Counted from the first letter of the stretch, positions 44,048 through 56,005 are shown. The stretch is DNA of 64,000 bases from Xanthomonas vesicatoria ATCC 35937 (GCF_001908725.1 NZ_CP018725.1:1054001-1118000); one strand, 5' to 3'. The notes: generated by a model from the letters alone, not told the origin. Translations and numbers: made by a program.

Positions 44048-45583
44048 ATGCCGATTTTCGATCCCGCCCGCCGCCAGGTTCTCAAGGGCAGCGCCGCCAT
44101 CATGGCCGCCGGCGCCCTTGGCAGCTTGGCCGCCTTGCAATCGCGCCAGGCCCAGGCCGCCACCTCCCCGTCGGTGCGGCTCGCACCGGTCCCCAGCCGT
44201 TACGGCCCACTGGCCCCGGTTGCCGACCAGAGCACCGGCCTGCCGCTGCTGCAGCTGCCGCGCGGTTTCAGCTACCGCTCGTTCGGCTGGAGCGGCGACC
44301 GCATGGACGATGGTCAGCCCTGTCCCGACCGTCACGATGGCATGGCCGTGGTCGGCCTGCGCCGGCCGGACTGGCGCCCAGGCAGCGACCCGCTGCGCGG
44401 CCTGGAATACGTGTTGATCCGTAACCACGAACGCGGCGCCGGCACACCGTTCCGCGCACCGGCCATGTACGACACCGGCATCGTCAGCGGCACCCAGTCC
44501 GCCGGCGGCGGCACCACCACGCTGAGTTACGGCCGCCGTGGCTGGGGCTGCCTGGAACCCAGCCTGGGCGGCACCCTGGTCAACTGCGCCGGCGGCCCGA
44601 CCCCGTGGGGCACCTGGCTGAGCTGCGAGGAGATCAAGACCAATGCGGTGTCCAGCACCGGCCGCAAGCACGGCTACGTGTTCGAAGTGGACCCGGACAG
44701 CCACCGCACCACCGGCCGGCCGCTGGTGGGCCTGGGCCGCTTCAGCCACGAGGCGGTGGCGATCGATCCGCGCACCGGCATCGTCTATCTCACCGAGGAC
44801 GACCGCAACAAGGCCGGGCTGTACCGCTTCATTCCCAACGACCGCCGTGGGCGTAACGGATCGCTGGAAAACGGTGGCCGGCTGCAGGCCGCACGCGGGC
44901 GCGGGCGCCGCAATGCCGATCTGACCGTGGTCAGCATCGGCCAGCAATTCCAACTGGAATGGGTGGATATCGAAGAACCGGATCTGGACAGCATCGCCGC
45001 GCCGGCCGGCTTTGCCGATATCGGCGCCAACGACACCTTGAGCGGCCCGTTTGCGCAGGCCTGGGCCGATGGCGCGCTGCGCATGAGCCGCGGCGAAGGC
45101 ATCTGGTACAGCTACGGCAAGCTGTTCATCGTCGACACCAGCACCGGCGTGGATGCGCAGGGCCGGCGCGGTTACGGCAATGGCGCGGTGTGGGTGCTGG
45201 ACCTGTTCACCCAGCGCCTGAGCGCGCTGTTCGTCAGCGGCAACCAGCTGGCGGCGCACAACCCTGACAACGTCACCGTCAGCGCACGCGGCGGCGTGGT
45301 GCTGTGCGAAGACGGCGGCGAAAGTCCGGACGACTACGGCCCCGGCGCGCGTCTGCTAGGCCTGACCCGCAACGGCGAATCGTTCTATCTGGCCAAGAAC
45401 AACGTGCAGCTCACCTCGCAGCAGATCGCCGATGCCGGCAAGACCATTGCCGAAGGCGATTACCGCGACACCGAGTTCTGCGGCGCCTGCTGGGACCCGT
45501 TGGCACGCACCTTATTCGTCAACATCCAGACCCCAGGCATCACCGTGGCGATCACCGGCCCGTGGGAACGCGGGCCGCTGTAA
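44048..45583 (+). CDS. phoX: PhoX-type alkaline phosphatase (DUF839), Tat-exported
   Basis: A 511-residue protein. The N-terminus carries a twin-arginine motif (RRQVLKG, residues 8-14) and a moderately hydrophobic stretch to RQAQAAT, typical of Tat export of folded metalloproteins. The DUF839/PhoX domain shows GLEYVLIRNHERG, GTQSAGGGTTTL, TPWGTWLSCEEI, GRFSHEAVAIDPRTGIVYLTEDD (abbreviated), NPDNVTVSARGGVVLCEDGG and EFCGACWDPLARTLFVNIQTPG. PhoX enzymes are Ca/Fe-dependent phosphomonoesterases. The residues around SCEE and EDGG are the expected metal ligands. AGGAG at 44035-44039 supports the start. It sits between rlmH and rsfS on the opposite strand. Confidence 0.88.
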   Translation: MPIFDPARRQVLKGSAAIMAAGALGSLAALQSRQAQAATSPSVRLAPVPSRYGPLAPVADQSTGLPLLQLPRGFSYRSFGWSGDRMDDGQPCPDRHDGMAVVGLRRPDWRPGSDPLRGLEYVLIRNHERGAGTPFRAPAMYDTGIVSGTQSAGGGTTTLSYGRRGWGCLEPSLGGTLVNCAGGPTPWGTWLSCEEIKTNAVSSTGRKHGYVFEVDPDSHRTTGRPLVGLGRFSHEAVAIDPRTGIVYLTEDDRNKAGLYRFIPNDRRGRNGSLENGGRLQAARGRGRRNADLTVVSIGQQFQLEWVDIEEPDLDSIAAPAGFADIGANDTLSGPFAQAWADGALRMSRGEGIWYSYGKLFIVDTSTGVDAQGRRGYGNGAVWVLDLFTQRLSALFVSGNQLAAHNPDNVTVSARGGVVLCEDGGESPDDYGPGARLLGLTRNGESFYLAKNNVQLTSQQIADAGKTIAEGDYRDTEFCGACWDPLARTLFVNIQTPGITVAITGPWERGPL

Positions 45584-45613
45584 GCCGCGCAGTCCTGACG
45601 CTGCTGCACACAC

Positions 45614-45638
45614 AAAAACGGCGCCCCAGGGCGCCGTT
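45614..45638 (-). terminator. Rho-independent terminator of the leuS-rsfS cluster
   Basis: CGGCGCC (45619-45625) pairs with GGCGCCG (45630-45636), with a short loop. On the minus strand the stem is followed by five T (45618-45614). It lies 37 bp beyond the rsfS stop, so it ends the minus-strand cluster; it may also hinder the plus-strand phoX transcript. Confidence 0.85.
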
Positions 45639-45674
45639 CGTGCGTTCTGCATCACATACGTGCAGTGCGTCGAC

Positions 45675-46097
45675 TCAGAGCTGCTCGTCGGCGTCGTCTT
45701 GATCGGACGGACGCTGGTCGCCTACCGTCCACAAGCGCTCCAGCGCATAGAACTCGCGTACGCGCGGCAGCATCACATGCACTACCACGTCGCCCAGGTC
45801 CACCAGCACCCACTCGGCCTCGCGCTCGCCTTCCACGCCCAACGGCATCACGTCCAGGCGCTTGGCGAACTTGACCACTTCTTCGGCGATCGATTTGACA
45901 TGGCGGGTCGAGGTGCCCGAGGCCACCACCATGTAATCGCACACGCTGGACTTGCCGCGCACGTCGATCTCGACCACGTCCTTGGCCTTCAGCTCCTCCA
46001 CGGCCTCGCGCACGGTAGCCAACAGGGCCGGCACAGACGGCGGCGGATTCGGAAGGGAGGTCTTGATGACTTGGGCTTGACTGGTCAAAGCGGGCAA
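45675..46097 (-). CDS. rsfS: Ribosomal silencing factor RsfS
   Basis: A 140-residue RsfS (Iojap/YbeB) protein. The core VREAVEELKAKDVVEIDVRGKSSVCDYMVVASGTSTRHVKSIAEEV (abbreviated) and EGEREAEWVLVDLGDVVVHVMLPRVREFYALERLW (abbreviated) match the family throughout. RsfS binds uL14 on the 50S subunit and blocks subunit joining in stationary phase or starvation. The open start is TTG 46097, giving an N-terminal extension of about 20 residues over E. coli; a later start is possible but no ATG is available. The C-terminus is acidic (DQDDADEQL). It follows nadD by 48 bp. Confidence 0.93.
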   Translation of the reverse strand: MPALTSQAQVIKTSLPNPPPSVPALLATVREAVEELKAKDVVEIDVRGKSSVCDYMVVASGTSTRHVKSIAEEVVKFAKRLDVMPLGVEGEREAEWVLVDLGDVVVHVMLPRVREFYALERLWTVGDQRPSDQDDADEQL

Positions 46098-46145
46098 CTC
46101 GATGGAATTGGCGGGAATTATAGGCCGGTCCGGGCGGACGCGTGT

Positions 46146-46880
46146 TCAGCTAGCCGGGCGGGCGCAGCCATACAGGCCTTCCCGCGCGATAAAGCCGGCC
46201 ACGGCCGGCGGCACCAGCGCGTGCCAGGCGCCACCTGCAGCGATCTGTGCGCGCACCGCGCTGGCCGATTCGCCGCGCAGCCGGTGGTGCAACTGCCACA
46301 GCCCGCCGGCCGGCGCAGCGCGCAATGCATCGGTACTGCTAGCCCAGCGGCCCTGCACCGCAGCGGCAAGTTGCGGCGCATCGCTCAGGTCCAGGGAGGT
46401 TCCCGGCCGCGCGGCAATGACAAAGTGCGCCAGCTCGAACAACGCCTCCCACTGGTGCCAGCGGTGCAATCCAACGAAGGCATCGGCACCCAGGAGCCAG
46501 GCGATGGGCGTGGCGGGGCCGAGTGCCTCGCGCAGCTCGCGCAAGGTATCCACGGTGTAGGACGGCGCCAGCTGTCGGCGGGCGCGCTGCAGCTCGCGGC
46601 TGTCCAACTGCAAACCCGGCTGACCGGCAAACGCCAGTTCCAGCATCTGCGCACGCTGCGCGGCCGTGGCACCGGGTGCGGCGCGATGCGGCGGATCGGC
46701 GGCCGGCACCAGATGCACGAGCGCCCCGAGTTCGTCGCGTGCCGCGCAGGCAATGGCCAAGTGACCGAGGTGGATCGGGTCGAAGGTACCACCGTAGTAA
46801 AGGTGGAGCCGGGAATCGGGAATCGGGAATCGGGAATCGGAGCGGCCGGCAGCCGGTGCGGCCGGCCTGGCGTCAGACAC
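46146..46880 (-). CDS. nadD: Nicotinate-nucleotide adenylyltransferase (5' end altered by repeats)
   Basis: NadD converts nicotinate mononucleotide and ATP to deamido-NAD. The catalytic core is intact: YYGGTFDPIHLGHL with the HxGH-type ATP site, the LGADAF block, and a C-terminal region (VRAQIAAGG.WHALVPPAVAGFI type). Homologues start within a few residues of YYGGTFDP, but here no ATG, GTG or TTG lies there. Instead the frame enters a 4-unit GGGAATC heptamer array (46811-46838) encoding DSRFPIPDSR. The nearest start is GTG 46880 (244 residues), with another GTG at 46970 (274 residues, nearer a GGA-type ribosome site). So the start is uncertain, and the repeat probably displaced the native one. 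Downstream: rsfS; upstream: holA. Confidence 0.85.
   Translation of the reverse strand: MSDARPAAPAAGRSDSRFPIPDSRLHLYYGGTFDPIHLGHLAIACAARDELGALVHLVPAADPPHRAAPGATAAQRAQMLELAFAGQPGLQLDSRELQRARRQLAPSYTVDTLRELREALGPATPIAWLLGADAFVGLHRWHQWEALFELAHFVIAARPGTSLDLSDAPQLAAAVQGRWASSTDALRAAPAGGLWQLHHRLRGESASAVRAQIAAGGAWHALVPPAVAGFIAREGLYGCARPAS
46811..46838 (+). repeat. Heptamer array (4 x GGGAATC) inside nadD
   Basis: Four perfect GGGAATC units (GATTCCC on the coding strand) lie between the only available start codons of nadD and its conserved domain. Because 7 is not a multiple of 3, gain or loss of one unit would shift the frame of everything upstream relative to the enzyme core. Confidence 0.95.
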
Positions 46881-47005
46881 CGACGCGGTGGTCTCAGTGC
46901 CGGTGGGAGCGACAACCTCCTGGCTGGTCGGTGCAGTGGTTCGGGTTTCGGATCGCGTGTCCCTGTTCACGGACGCGTAGTTTCCGGGCCCGGCCTGCCC
47001 CGCTG

Positions 47006-48034
47006 TCACGCCAGCAATCTCACCGCGCGCGCTTCGGCCACCGCGACCAGCAGGCGTTCCAGGCCAACCCAGGCATCGCCGTCGGCGCGGCCCTTGGCCA
47101 TGCGGTCGACCAGACCGGCCTCGGCGACGAAGCGTTCCCAGCTGCGCGGCTCGGGGTGACGTTGCAGTGCGCGCTTGAATGGGGCCTGGCGGGATTCCCA
47201 CAGCCCCTGCGCCTTCATTTCGGCAGCCAGGTTGCCGCCATTGGCCTGCACCTTCGCCAGTGCAGCGGTGCGCAGCAGTTCCTTGATCAGGATCGGCATC
47301 AGCGCCGCGACCGCTTCGCCTTCGGCACGCAGCCCGGCGAGCATGCGGATCACCGCGGCGGGCTGGCCGGAGAAGGTGGTTTCGGCCAGGCGGAACACGT
47401 CGTACCGCGCGGCATCGGCCACCAGCGATTCCATCGCCTCAAGATCCAGCGTCTTGCCGTCGGCCAGCAACGCCAGCTTGTCGATCTCCTGCGCAGCGGC
47501 CAGCAGGTTGCCTTCCACCCGCTCGGCCAGGCGCTGCACTGCGGCTGCGTCGGCGCGCAGGCCCCGGGCGCGCAAGCGGCGCTCGATCCAGTCGGACAAT
47601 TCATGCGGCTTGATCGCCCAGGCCAGAGCAATGGTGCCGATGCGGCCGATCGCCTCGGCCCACTTGCCCTGATGCGCCTTGCTCCAGTCGTTGGCGGTAA
47701 TCAGCAGCACCACATCCGGCGGCGGGTTGGCGCAGAAGCGGGTGATGACCTCGGCGCCGTCTTTGCCCGGTTTGCCGCTGGGCAGGCGCACTTCCACCAG
47801 CCGGCGCGGGCTGAACAGGCTGGGCGCGTTGAAGCTGGCATCCAGCTGGTTCCAGTCGAACTCGCGGCCGTCGGCATCGAACACTTCGCGCTCGCCAATG
47901 CCTTCGGCGCGCGCTCGCCCGCGCACCGCATCGGCGGCTTCGAGCACGCGCAAGGTTTCCGGGCCGGCGATCAGATAAGCCGGCTGCAACGGCTGATTGG
48001 ACTGGCCGGCCAGCTGTTCGGGGCGAAGTTCCAT
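47006..48034 (-). CDS. holA: DNA polymerase III subunit delta
   Basis: A 342-residue clamp-loader subunit. The N-terminal AAA+-like domain carries AYLIAGPETLRVLEAADAVRG and the SLFSPRRLVEVRLPSGKPGKDG block that contacts the beta clamp (abbreviated); later blocks VVLLITANDWSK and GNLLAAAQEIDKLALL match HolA. Delta opens the sliding clamp during loading. The length is close to the E. coli protein (343). It lies between lptE (20 bp upstream) and nadD, as in most gammaproteobacteria. Confidence 0.94.
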   Translation of the reverse strand: MELRPEQLAGQSNQPLQPAYLIAGPETLRVLEAADAVRGRARAEGIGEREVFDADGREFDWNQLDASFNAPSLFSPRRLVEVRLPSGKPGKDGAEVITRFCANPPPDVVLLITANDWSKAHQGKWAEAIGRIGTIALAWAIKPHELSDWIERRLRARGLRADAAAVQRLAERVEGNLLAAAQEIDKLALLADGKTLDLEAMESLVADAARYDVFRLAETTFSGQPAAVIRMLAGLRAEGEAVAALMPILIKELLRTAALAKVQANGGNLAAEMKAQGLWESRQAPFKRALQRHPEPRSWERFVAEAGLVDRMAKGRADGDAWVGLERLLVAVAEARAVRLLA

Positions 48035-48054
48035 ATCGAAAACGCGGTTGCGGC

Positions 48055-48699
48055 TTAGTTGCCCGATGTCGGCGCCGGCGGCAATGACGCCGGCACGCTG
48101 GATTCGGGGGTCGTCGTGGGCTGTGCCGGCGTCGTCGGAGCCGGGGGCAAGGGCGCGGTCGGCGTGCTTTCCAGGCTTTCGCCGCGCTGTATGCGCGCAC
48201 GCACCACGCTATCGATACGGCGCAAAATCGAGGCCGACATGTCCTTGCGCAACTCGTCGGCCAGAATCTCGCGCTCGGTCGCGGTACCGGTGGCGTCCAC
48301 CGGCGGCGACACATAATCGCGCGACAGCTCGATCACCTGTTGCGGCACCAACACCGAGCCATTGGCAGTGGTGACGGTGAAAATGGCCGCATAGCGCAGG
48401 CTGTATTCCTGCGCGCGGCCCTGGCTGTCGATGGCGATCGGCAGATCGCCCCAGCGCTCGGACAACACCTGCACCTGCGCAAAGCCGCTCTTGGCGTCTT
48501 CATCCGCCAGGGTGGCGCCGGACGCCTTGAGGCCGCGCCGCAGCAATTTGGCGAGCTCGCTGTACTGCACTGCGGACTGCACCTTCACGGCGGGGGTATC
48601 GGGCGGCAACGCAAGCGAATTGCGCAGGTGGAAGCCACAGGCGGTAAGGCTGGAGACCAGCACGAGGGACGCAGCGAAAGCAGTAGGAAATCGAATCAT
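48055..48699 (-). CDS. lptE: LPS-assembly lipoprotein LptE
   Basis: A 214-residue outer-membrane lipoprotein. The signal peptide has lipobox LTAC (Cys about 21), followed by GFHLRNSLALPPDT, the LptE hallmark. LptE plugs the LptD barrel and helps insert LPS into the outer leaflet. The C-terminal 40 residues form a Pro/Thr-rich tail (PTAPLPPAPTTPAQPTTTPE) not found in E. coli LptE. I chose ATG 48699 (MIRFPTAF) rather than the GTG two codons upstream. Order leuS-lptE-holA is conserved. Confidence 0.93.
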   Translation of the reverse strand: MIRFPTAFAASLVLVSSLTACGFHLRNSLALPPDTPAVKVQSAVQYSELAKLLRRGLKASGATLADEDAKSGFAQVQVLSERWGDLPIAIDSQGRAQEYSLRYAAIFTVTTANGSVLVPQQVIELSRDYVSPPVDATGTATEREILADELRKDMSASILRRIDSVVRARIQRGESLESTPTAPLPPAPTTPAQPTTTPESSVPASLPPAPTSGN

Positions 48700-49112
48700 G
48701 GGCACAGTCTGGATGAGCGCCCCGGCGGCGGCAACAGGCGGCTAGCCTGACGCAGCACGCGTGAACGGGGCTTGATAGGGCGCCGCGGAAAAGAGCGGCG
48801 TCCAGAAAGGACAAGCGCGTCGCCACGCGCCGGTGAAACGAATGATCAGAAGCTACCCCCAACAACTCACCCGCACGTCGCCAAGCGCGACTGAGATGAC
48901 GTGCCAGGAACCATGGCGGAAACTTCACCCGTGTGTCGCGACGCACCAGTGCCGTTAATCGCAGAGAACCACTGCAGCAATCGGACCCGCGTAGCACCAC
49001 CCGCCAGTGCAGCACATTGCCCCTACCACCGCAGCAACCTTGCGCCGCGTCGCCACCGCCGCTCCGGGAAAGCGCCCGGAGCGGCGGTGGCAACCCGACC
49101 GATCAGCAACGA
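48700..49112. other. Gene-free gap between leuS and lptE with a long perfect hairpin
   Basis: About 410 bp. It holds the 17-bp hairpin at 49052-49091 close to the leuS stop. Apart from this no gene is supported; in most relatives this gap is short, so an insertion or decayed segment is possible. Confidence 0.5.
49052..49091 (-). terminator. 17-bp perfect hairpin just downstream of leuS
   Basis: GCCACCGCCGCTCCGGG (49052-49068) pairs completely with 49075-49091 around a 6-nt loop, 21 bp beyond the leuS stop. No T-run follows on the minus strand, so it may act as a transcription attenuator or an mRNA 3'-end stabiliser rather than a standard terminator. Confidence 0.6.
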
Positions 49113-52440
<3,328 letters not shown>

Positions 52441-52645
52441 TGCGTTACTCCAACACGGGGCGCCGTGCGCCACCAGAACGCGGCATTGTCAGGCCGGGCG
52501 GTCGCGGCGTGAACCCCCGCCGCTGCCAGAGCAGTACGCCTAACGGGCACGCCGGACCCGGGAACGCGTCATTGCGGCAAGGCTTGTGTCGGCCGGGTTT
52601 GCCACCATTACCATCCACTATTGCCGTCATCCCATCAGGAAGCCC

Positions 52646-53506
52646 ATGTCCGACAAGCCGCATGTATTCGATGTCACCACCGACACCTTCGAGACCGAGG
52701 TCCTGCAGAAATCGTTGACGACACCGGTGCTGGTGGACTTTTGGGCCACCTGGTGCGGGCCGTGCAAATCGTTGACGCCGATCCTGGAAAAACTGGCAGG
52801 CGAGTACCACGGCGCATTCGAGCTGGCCAAGGTCGATGTGGACAAGGAACAGCAGATCGCCGCGGCGTTTCAGATCCGCTCGGTGCCGACGGTGTTCCTG
52901 GTCAAGGGCGGCGAGATCGTCGATGGCTTCCCCGGCGCGATGCCGGAAGGCCAGGTGCGCGAATTCCTGACCCAGCACGGCGTGTTGCCGGCCGAGCCGC
53001 AGATCACCGAAGAGCTGCCGCCCGAGGCACCGCTGGACCCGCAGGCCCAGGCCGCCGCGCTGCGCGAGGCCATCGCCGCCGAGCCGGACAGGGACGAGCT
53101 CAAGCTGGACCTGGCGCTGGCCTTGCTCAGGACCGGCGACACCGCCGAGGCCGAGCAACTGATCGATGCCCTGCCCGCCAACCTGGCCACCGACGACCGC
53201 GCGGTGCGTGCCAAGGCCCGCCTGAGTTTTGCCAATGTGCTCAAGGACGCCCCGGACGCCAGCGCATTGCAGGCCAGCGTGGACGCCGATGGCGCCGACC
53301 TACGCGCGCGTCACCTGCTGGGCGTGCGCCATCTGCTCGACGGCAATGACGAAGCGGCGCTGGAACAGTTCCTGGAAATGCTGCGCCAGGATCGCACCTT
53401 CGACGACAACCTACCGCGCCGCAGCCTGATCGATGCGTTCCGCGTGATCGAAGACGAAGACCTGGTCGGCCGCTACCGCCGCAAGATGTCGGCGCTGGTG
53501 TTCTGA
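52646..53506 (+). CDS. cnoX: Thioredoxin-TPR chaperedoxin CnoX (YbbN-like)
   Basis: A 286-residue protein with an N-terminal thioredoxin domain (1-110) and a C-terminal helical TPR-like region (residues about 130-286, with ALREAIAAEPDRDELKLDLA repeats). The active site is WCGPC (36-40), so both redox Cys are present, unlike E. coli YbbN (SxxC) and like Caulobacter CnoX. CnoX is a holdase that also protects Cys of GroEL/ES clients from overoxidation during bleach stress. The start is ATG 52646, with CAGGAAG just upstream. It is divergent from the DUF998 gene. Confidence 0.92.
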   Translation: MSDKPHVFDVTTDTFETEVLQKSLTTPVLVDFWATWCGPCKSLTPILEKLAGEYHGAFELAKVDVDKEQQIAAAFQIRSVPTVFLVKGGEIVDGFPGAMPEGQVREFLTQHGVLPAEPQITEELPPEAPLDPQAQAAALREAIAAEPDRDELKLDLALALLRTGDTAEAEQLIDALPANLATDDRAVRAKARLSFANVLKDAPDASALQASVDADGADLRARHLLGVRHLLDGNDEAALEQFLEMLRQDRTFDDNLPRRSLIDAFRVIEDEDLVGRYRRKMSALVF

Positions 53507-53980
53507 GAGCGCCTGGCCGTGCAGTGCGAGGCGCGGCTTCGCGTGCCTGAGATCGGTTGCCTGCGCTGCGATCGGTTGCAGGCACCGTGTCGACCGCAAA
53601 ATTCGGCATGCGACGGTGCAAGGTCTGCATCCTGCGCCGACCAAGGCGCGAGGCCCGCCCGCAATCAGGGCACCGCGCACCGTGTGTCGACACCCTCGCA
53701 GCAGCCATGAACGCGTAGGAGCGGACGTGGCCGCGATAAGGCATTTCCCGTCGCGATGCATCGCCCACGGCTAACGGTGACGCGCCATCGCGGCCAGGTC
53801 CGCTCCTACTGACGAACGCTTGTGGCGTTAGGTAGCGCAACTGCGCGGCCGAAGATGACGAAGGCCTGGAGCCGACCCACATCACGCGCACGGCCGCTTC
53901 GGTGAACGGCCATTGGCGCCGTCACCATACGCATGCGAATGTTATGCTGCGCACCCGATCTGCCATGGAACCAGGCCCGC
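53507..53980. other. Gene-free stretch containing an inverted-repeat element
   Basis: About 470 bp without a supported gene. Its main content is the long inverted repeat at 53716-53809. The rest contains the promoter of the DUF4442 gene. Confidence 0.5.
53716..53809. repeat. Intergenic inverted repeat element (23-bp arms)
   Basis: Left arm 53716-53738 and right arm 53787-53809 are inverted copies with one mismatch; both contain GTAGGAGCGGAC and GGCCGCGAT. A 48-bp spacer separates them. The same core occurs in decayed form at 87-153. This is the style of REP/BIME-like repeats common in Xanthomonas and Stenotrophomonas intergenic DNA. Confidence 0.85.
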
Positions 53981-54430
53981 ATGCGCGCTTCACTATTCAA
54001 GCTCGGCATCAACCTGTGGCCGCCCTATCTGTTCTCGGGCATCCACGTCACCGTGTTATCGGCTGACTATCGCTTTGCACGTGTGGAATTGCGGCAGCGC
54101 CCGTGGAATCGCAATTACGTGGGGACCCACTTCGGCGGCAGCCTGTTCGCGATGACCGATCCTTTCTGGATGCTGCTGGTCATGCAGAACCTGGGACGCG
54201 ATTACTACGTCTGGGACAAGGCCGGCAGCATCGAATTCGTCAAGCCCGGGCGCGGCACGGTGAGCGCGGATTTTGTGATCGACAACGACATGCTGGCCGA
54301 TCTGCGCGAGGCCACCGCCAGTGGAGACAAGCATCTGCGCTGGTTCGAAAACGCAATCCACAACCGCGATGGCGACGTCGTTGCGCGTGTGCGCAAGCAG
54401 CTCTACGTCAAGCGCAAGCCGGCCCGCTAA
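53981..54430 (+). CDS. DUF4442 hotdog-fold protein
   Basis: A 149-residue protein with a hotdog fold of the DUF4442 group: NRNYVGTHFGGSLFAMTDPFWMLLVM is the conserved block in which a Gly-rich turn precedes the central helix, as in PaaI-type thioesterases (abbreviated). An acyl-CoA or acyl-carrier thioesterase role is inferred, but the family's activity is unproven. The start is ATG 53981 (MRASLFKLG). It appears to be a single gene. Confidence 0.85.
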   Translation: MRASLFKLGINLWPPYLFSGIHVTVLSADYRFARVELRQRPWNRNYVGTHFGGSLFAMTDPFWMLLVMQNLGRDYYVWDKAGSIEFVKPGRGTVSADFVIDNDMLADLREATASGDKHLRWFENAIHNRDGDVVARVRKQLYVKRKPAR

Positions 54431-54612
54431 CTGCAACACGGTCGCGCTGTCCACGCACAGACGATCGATGTCCATGCGCCAATCCGATCGTGAGGCATCC
54501 GCTCGATGTGATCGTCATGTCTGCAACGCAGGCAGCGTGTCGACGCTGCTCACGACACACTCGCTGCGACATGCAGATTCTTGAGTCTCCCAACTCACAC
54601 GGAAACGCCCGC

Positions 54613-54852
54613 ATGAAAGCGATCAACATCCTTACCCTGGTACTTCTTATCGTCGGTGGAGTGAACTGGGGCCTGGTCGGCCTGTTCCAGTTCGACCTGG
54701 TGGCCGCGCTGTTCGGCGGACAGGACGCACCACTCGCACGCGTGGTCTACATCTTGGTCGGCATCTCCGCGCTGTGGCAGCTGGTGCCGCTGTTCCGCAA
54801 CAACCACGGTGCGACCGAACGTCACACCAGCCCGCACGTGCGCAACCACTAA
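54613..54852 (+). CDS. DUF378 small membrane protein
   Basis: A 79-residue protein with two membrane helices. The block LLIVGGVNWGLVGLFQFDLVAALFG (abbreviated), VYILVGISALW and the position of the Gly/Asn-Trp pair define DUF378 (YuzA-like). The function is unknown. The C-terminus is His-rich (NNHGATERHTSPHVRNH). The start ATG 54613 gives MKAINILTLV. It is followed by a strong hairpin. Confidence 0.88.
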   Translation: MKAINILTLVLLIVGGVNWGLVGLFQFDLVAALFGGQDAPLARVVYILVGISALWQLVPLFRNNHGATERHTSPHVRNH

Positions 54853-54882
54853 GCGGCCGCCGCAACACGCGGTCATCAACGA

Positions 54883-54913
54883 CACGATGTCGGCGTCATG
54901 CGCCGACGTCGTG
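54883..54913 (+). terminator. 13-bp hairpin after the DUF378 gene
   Basis: A stem of 13 pairs (one G-U) runs from 54883-54895 to 54901-54913 around a 5-nt loop. There is no T-run after it, so it is a possible transcript end or stability element rather than a canonical terminator. Confidence 0.5.
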
Positions 54914-54987
54914 ATATGCGAATCGTCACTTTGCGTCCCTGCGCGCCTTGGTCAAGAATCAAGCACCTCTCCTCGCTGGTGACCTTC

Positions 54988-55896
54988 ATGCTGCTGCGCA
55001 CTGTTGCTTCTGCCTGCCTGCTCGCCCTGGCCCTGCCCACCGTCGCCGCCAACGCGGCCTATCGCAGCCCGCAACAGATACTGGACAGTTCACCGGCCGC
55101 CGCATGGCGCGTGCTCGATCCCGAGCGCACTCTGTACCTGGAGCTCGATGGCGGGCGGGTCATCATCGAGCTGGCGCCGCAGTTTGCGCCCGAGCATGTA
55201 GGAAACATTCGCACGCTGACGCATGAGCGCTTCTGGGACGGGCTGAGCATCTATCGTTCGCAGGACAACTTTGTGGTGTAGTTCGGCGACCCCGATGCCG
55301 ATACGCAGGGCAAGGCCAAACCCCTGGGATCGGCCAAAACGCATCTGCCGGCCGAGTTCGAGCGTGCCTCGCAAGGCCTGGATTTCCAGCGTTTGCCCGA
55401 TAGCGACGGCTGGGCACCGCAGGTCGGCTTTGTGGACGGCTTTCCGGCCGGGCGCGACAGCGCCACCGGCAAGACCTGGCTGGCGCATTGCTACGGCACC
55501 CTGGGCGCGGGCCGCAACATCGACGCAGACAGCAGCATCGGCACGGAGCTCTACGTGGTCACCGGCCAGTCGCCGCGCCAGCTCGACCGCAACATCACCG
55601 TGGTCGGCCGCGTGGTGAAGGGCATGGAACTGCTCAGCGTGATTCCGCGCGGGCCCGATCCGATGGGCTTCTACGCCGATGCCGCGCAGCGTTCGCCCAT
55701 CCGCGCGATTCGTCTGGCCAGCGAAGTTCCGGCGCCCGAGCGTACGCCGCTACAGCTGTTGCGCACCGACAGCCAGACCTTCCGCGACATGACCGAAGCA
55801 CGCCGCAATCGCAGGGACGATTTCTACAAACGCCCGGCCGGGCATATCGATCTGTGCAATGTGCCGCTACCGGTGCGGACGCCGCCGGCTGGCTGA
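54988..55896 (+). pseudogene. Cyclophilin-type peptidylprolyl isomerase gene with premature TAG
   Basis: The frame reads as one exported cyclophilin-like protein of about 302 residues (signal peptide 1-20, ending ANAAY) interrupted by TAG at 55279-55281. Before the stop: [29 protein letters not shown] and [17 protein letters not shown] (abbreviated). After it in the same frame: FGDPDAD, then [50 protein letters not shown]. In related proteins this position is Gln in DNFVVQFGDPD, so a single C-to-T change of CAG to TAG explains it. No upstream frame shift is seen. The truncated product (about 97 residues) lacks most of the barrel, so the gene is probably inactive unless the stop is suppressed. 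Confidence 0.88.
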
Positions 55897-55901
55897 ATTG
55901 C

Positions 55902-55929
55902 GATTCGGGATTGGGGATTGGTGATTCGT
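55902..55929 (+). repeat. Heptamer array (4 x GATTCGG type)
   Basis: Four consecutive units, GATTCGG, GATTGGG, GATTGGT, GATTCGT, lie 5 bp after the stop of the broken isomerase gene. It belongs to the dispersed heptamer family. Confidence 0.8.
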
Positions 55930-56005
55930 AGAAGCGGGCTGCGCGTGGTTAGCGCAGCTCATAAACGTAGCAGGCAGTGGTCCGGCGGGTGTGGCCGGTG
56001 TACTT

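Noticed and set aside
45432..48058. Two overlapping plus-strand open frames of over 500 residues
   Set aside because: Antisense to rsfS, nadD, holA and without family resemblance.
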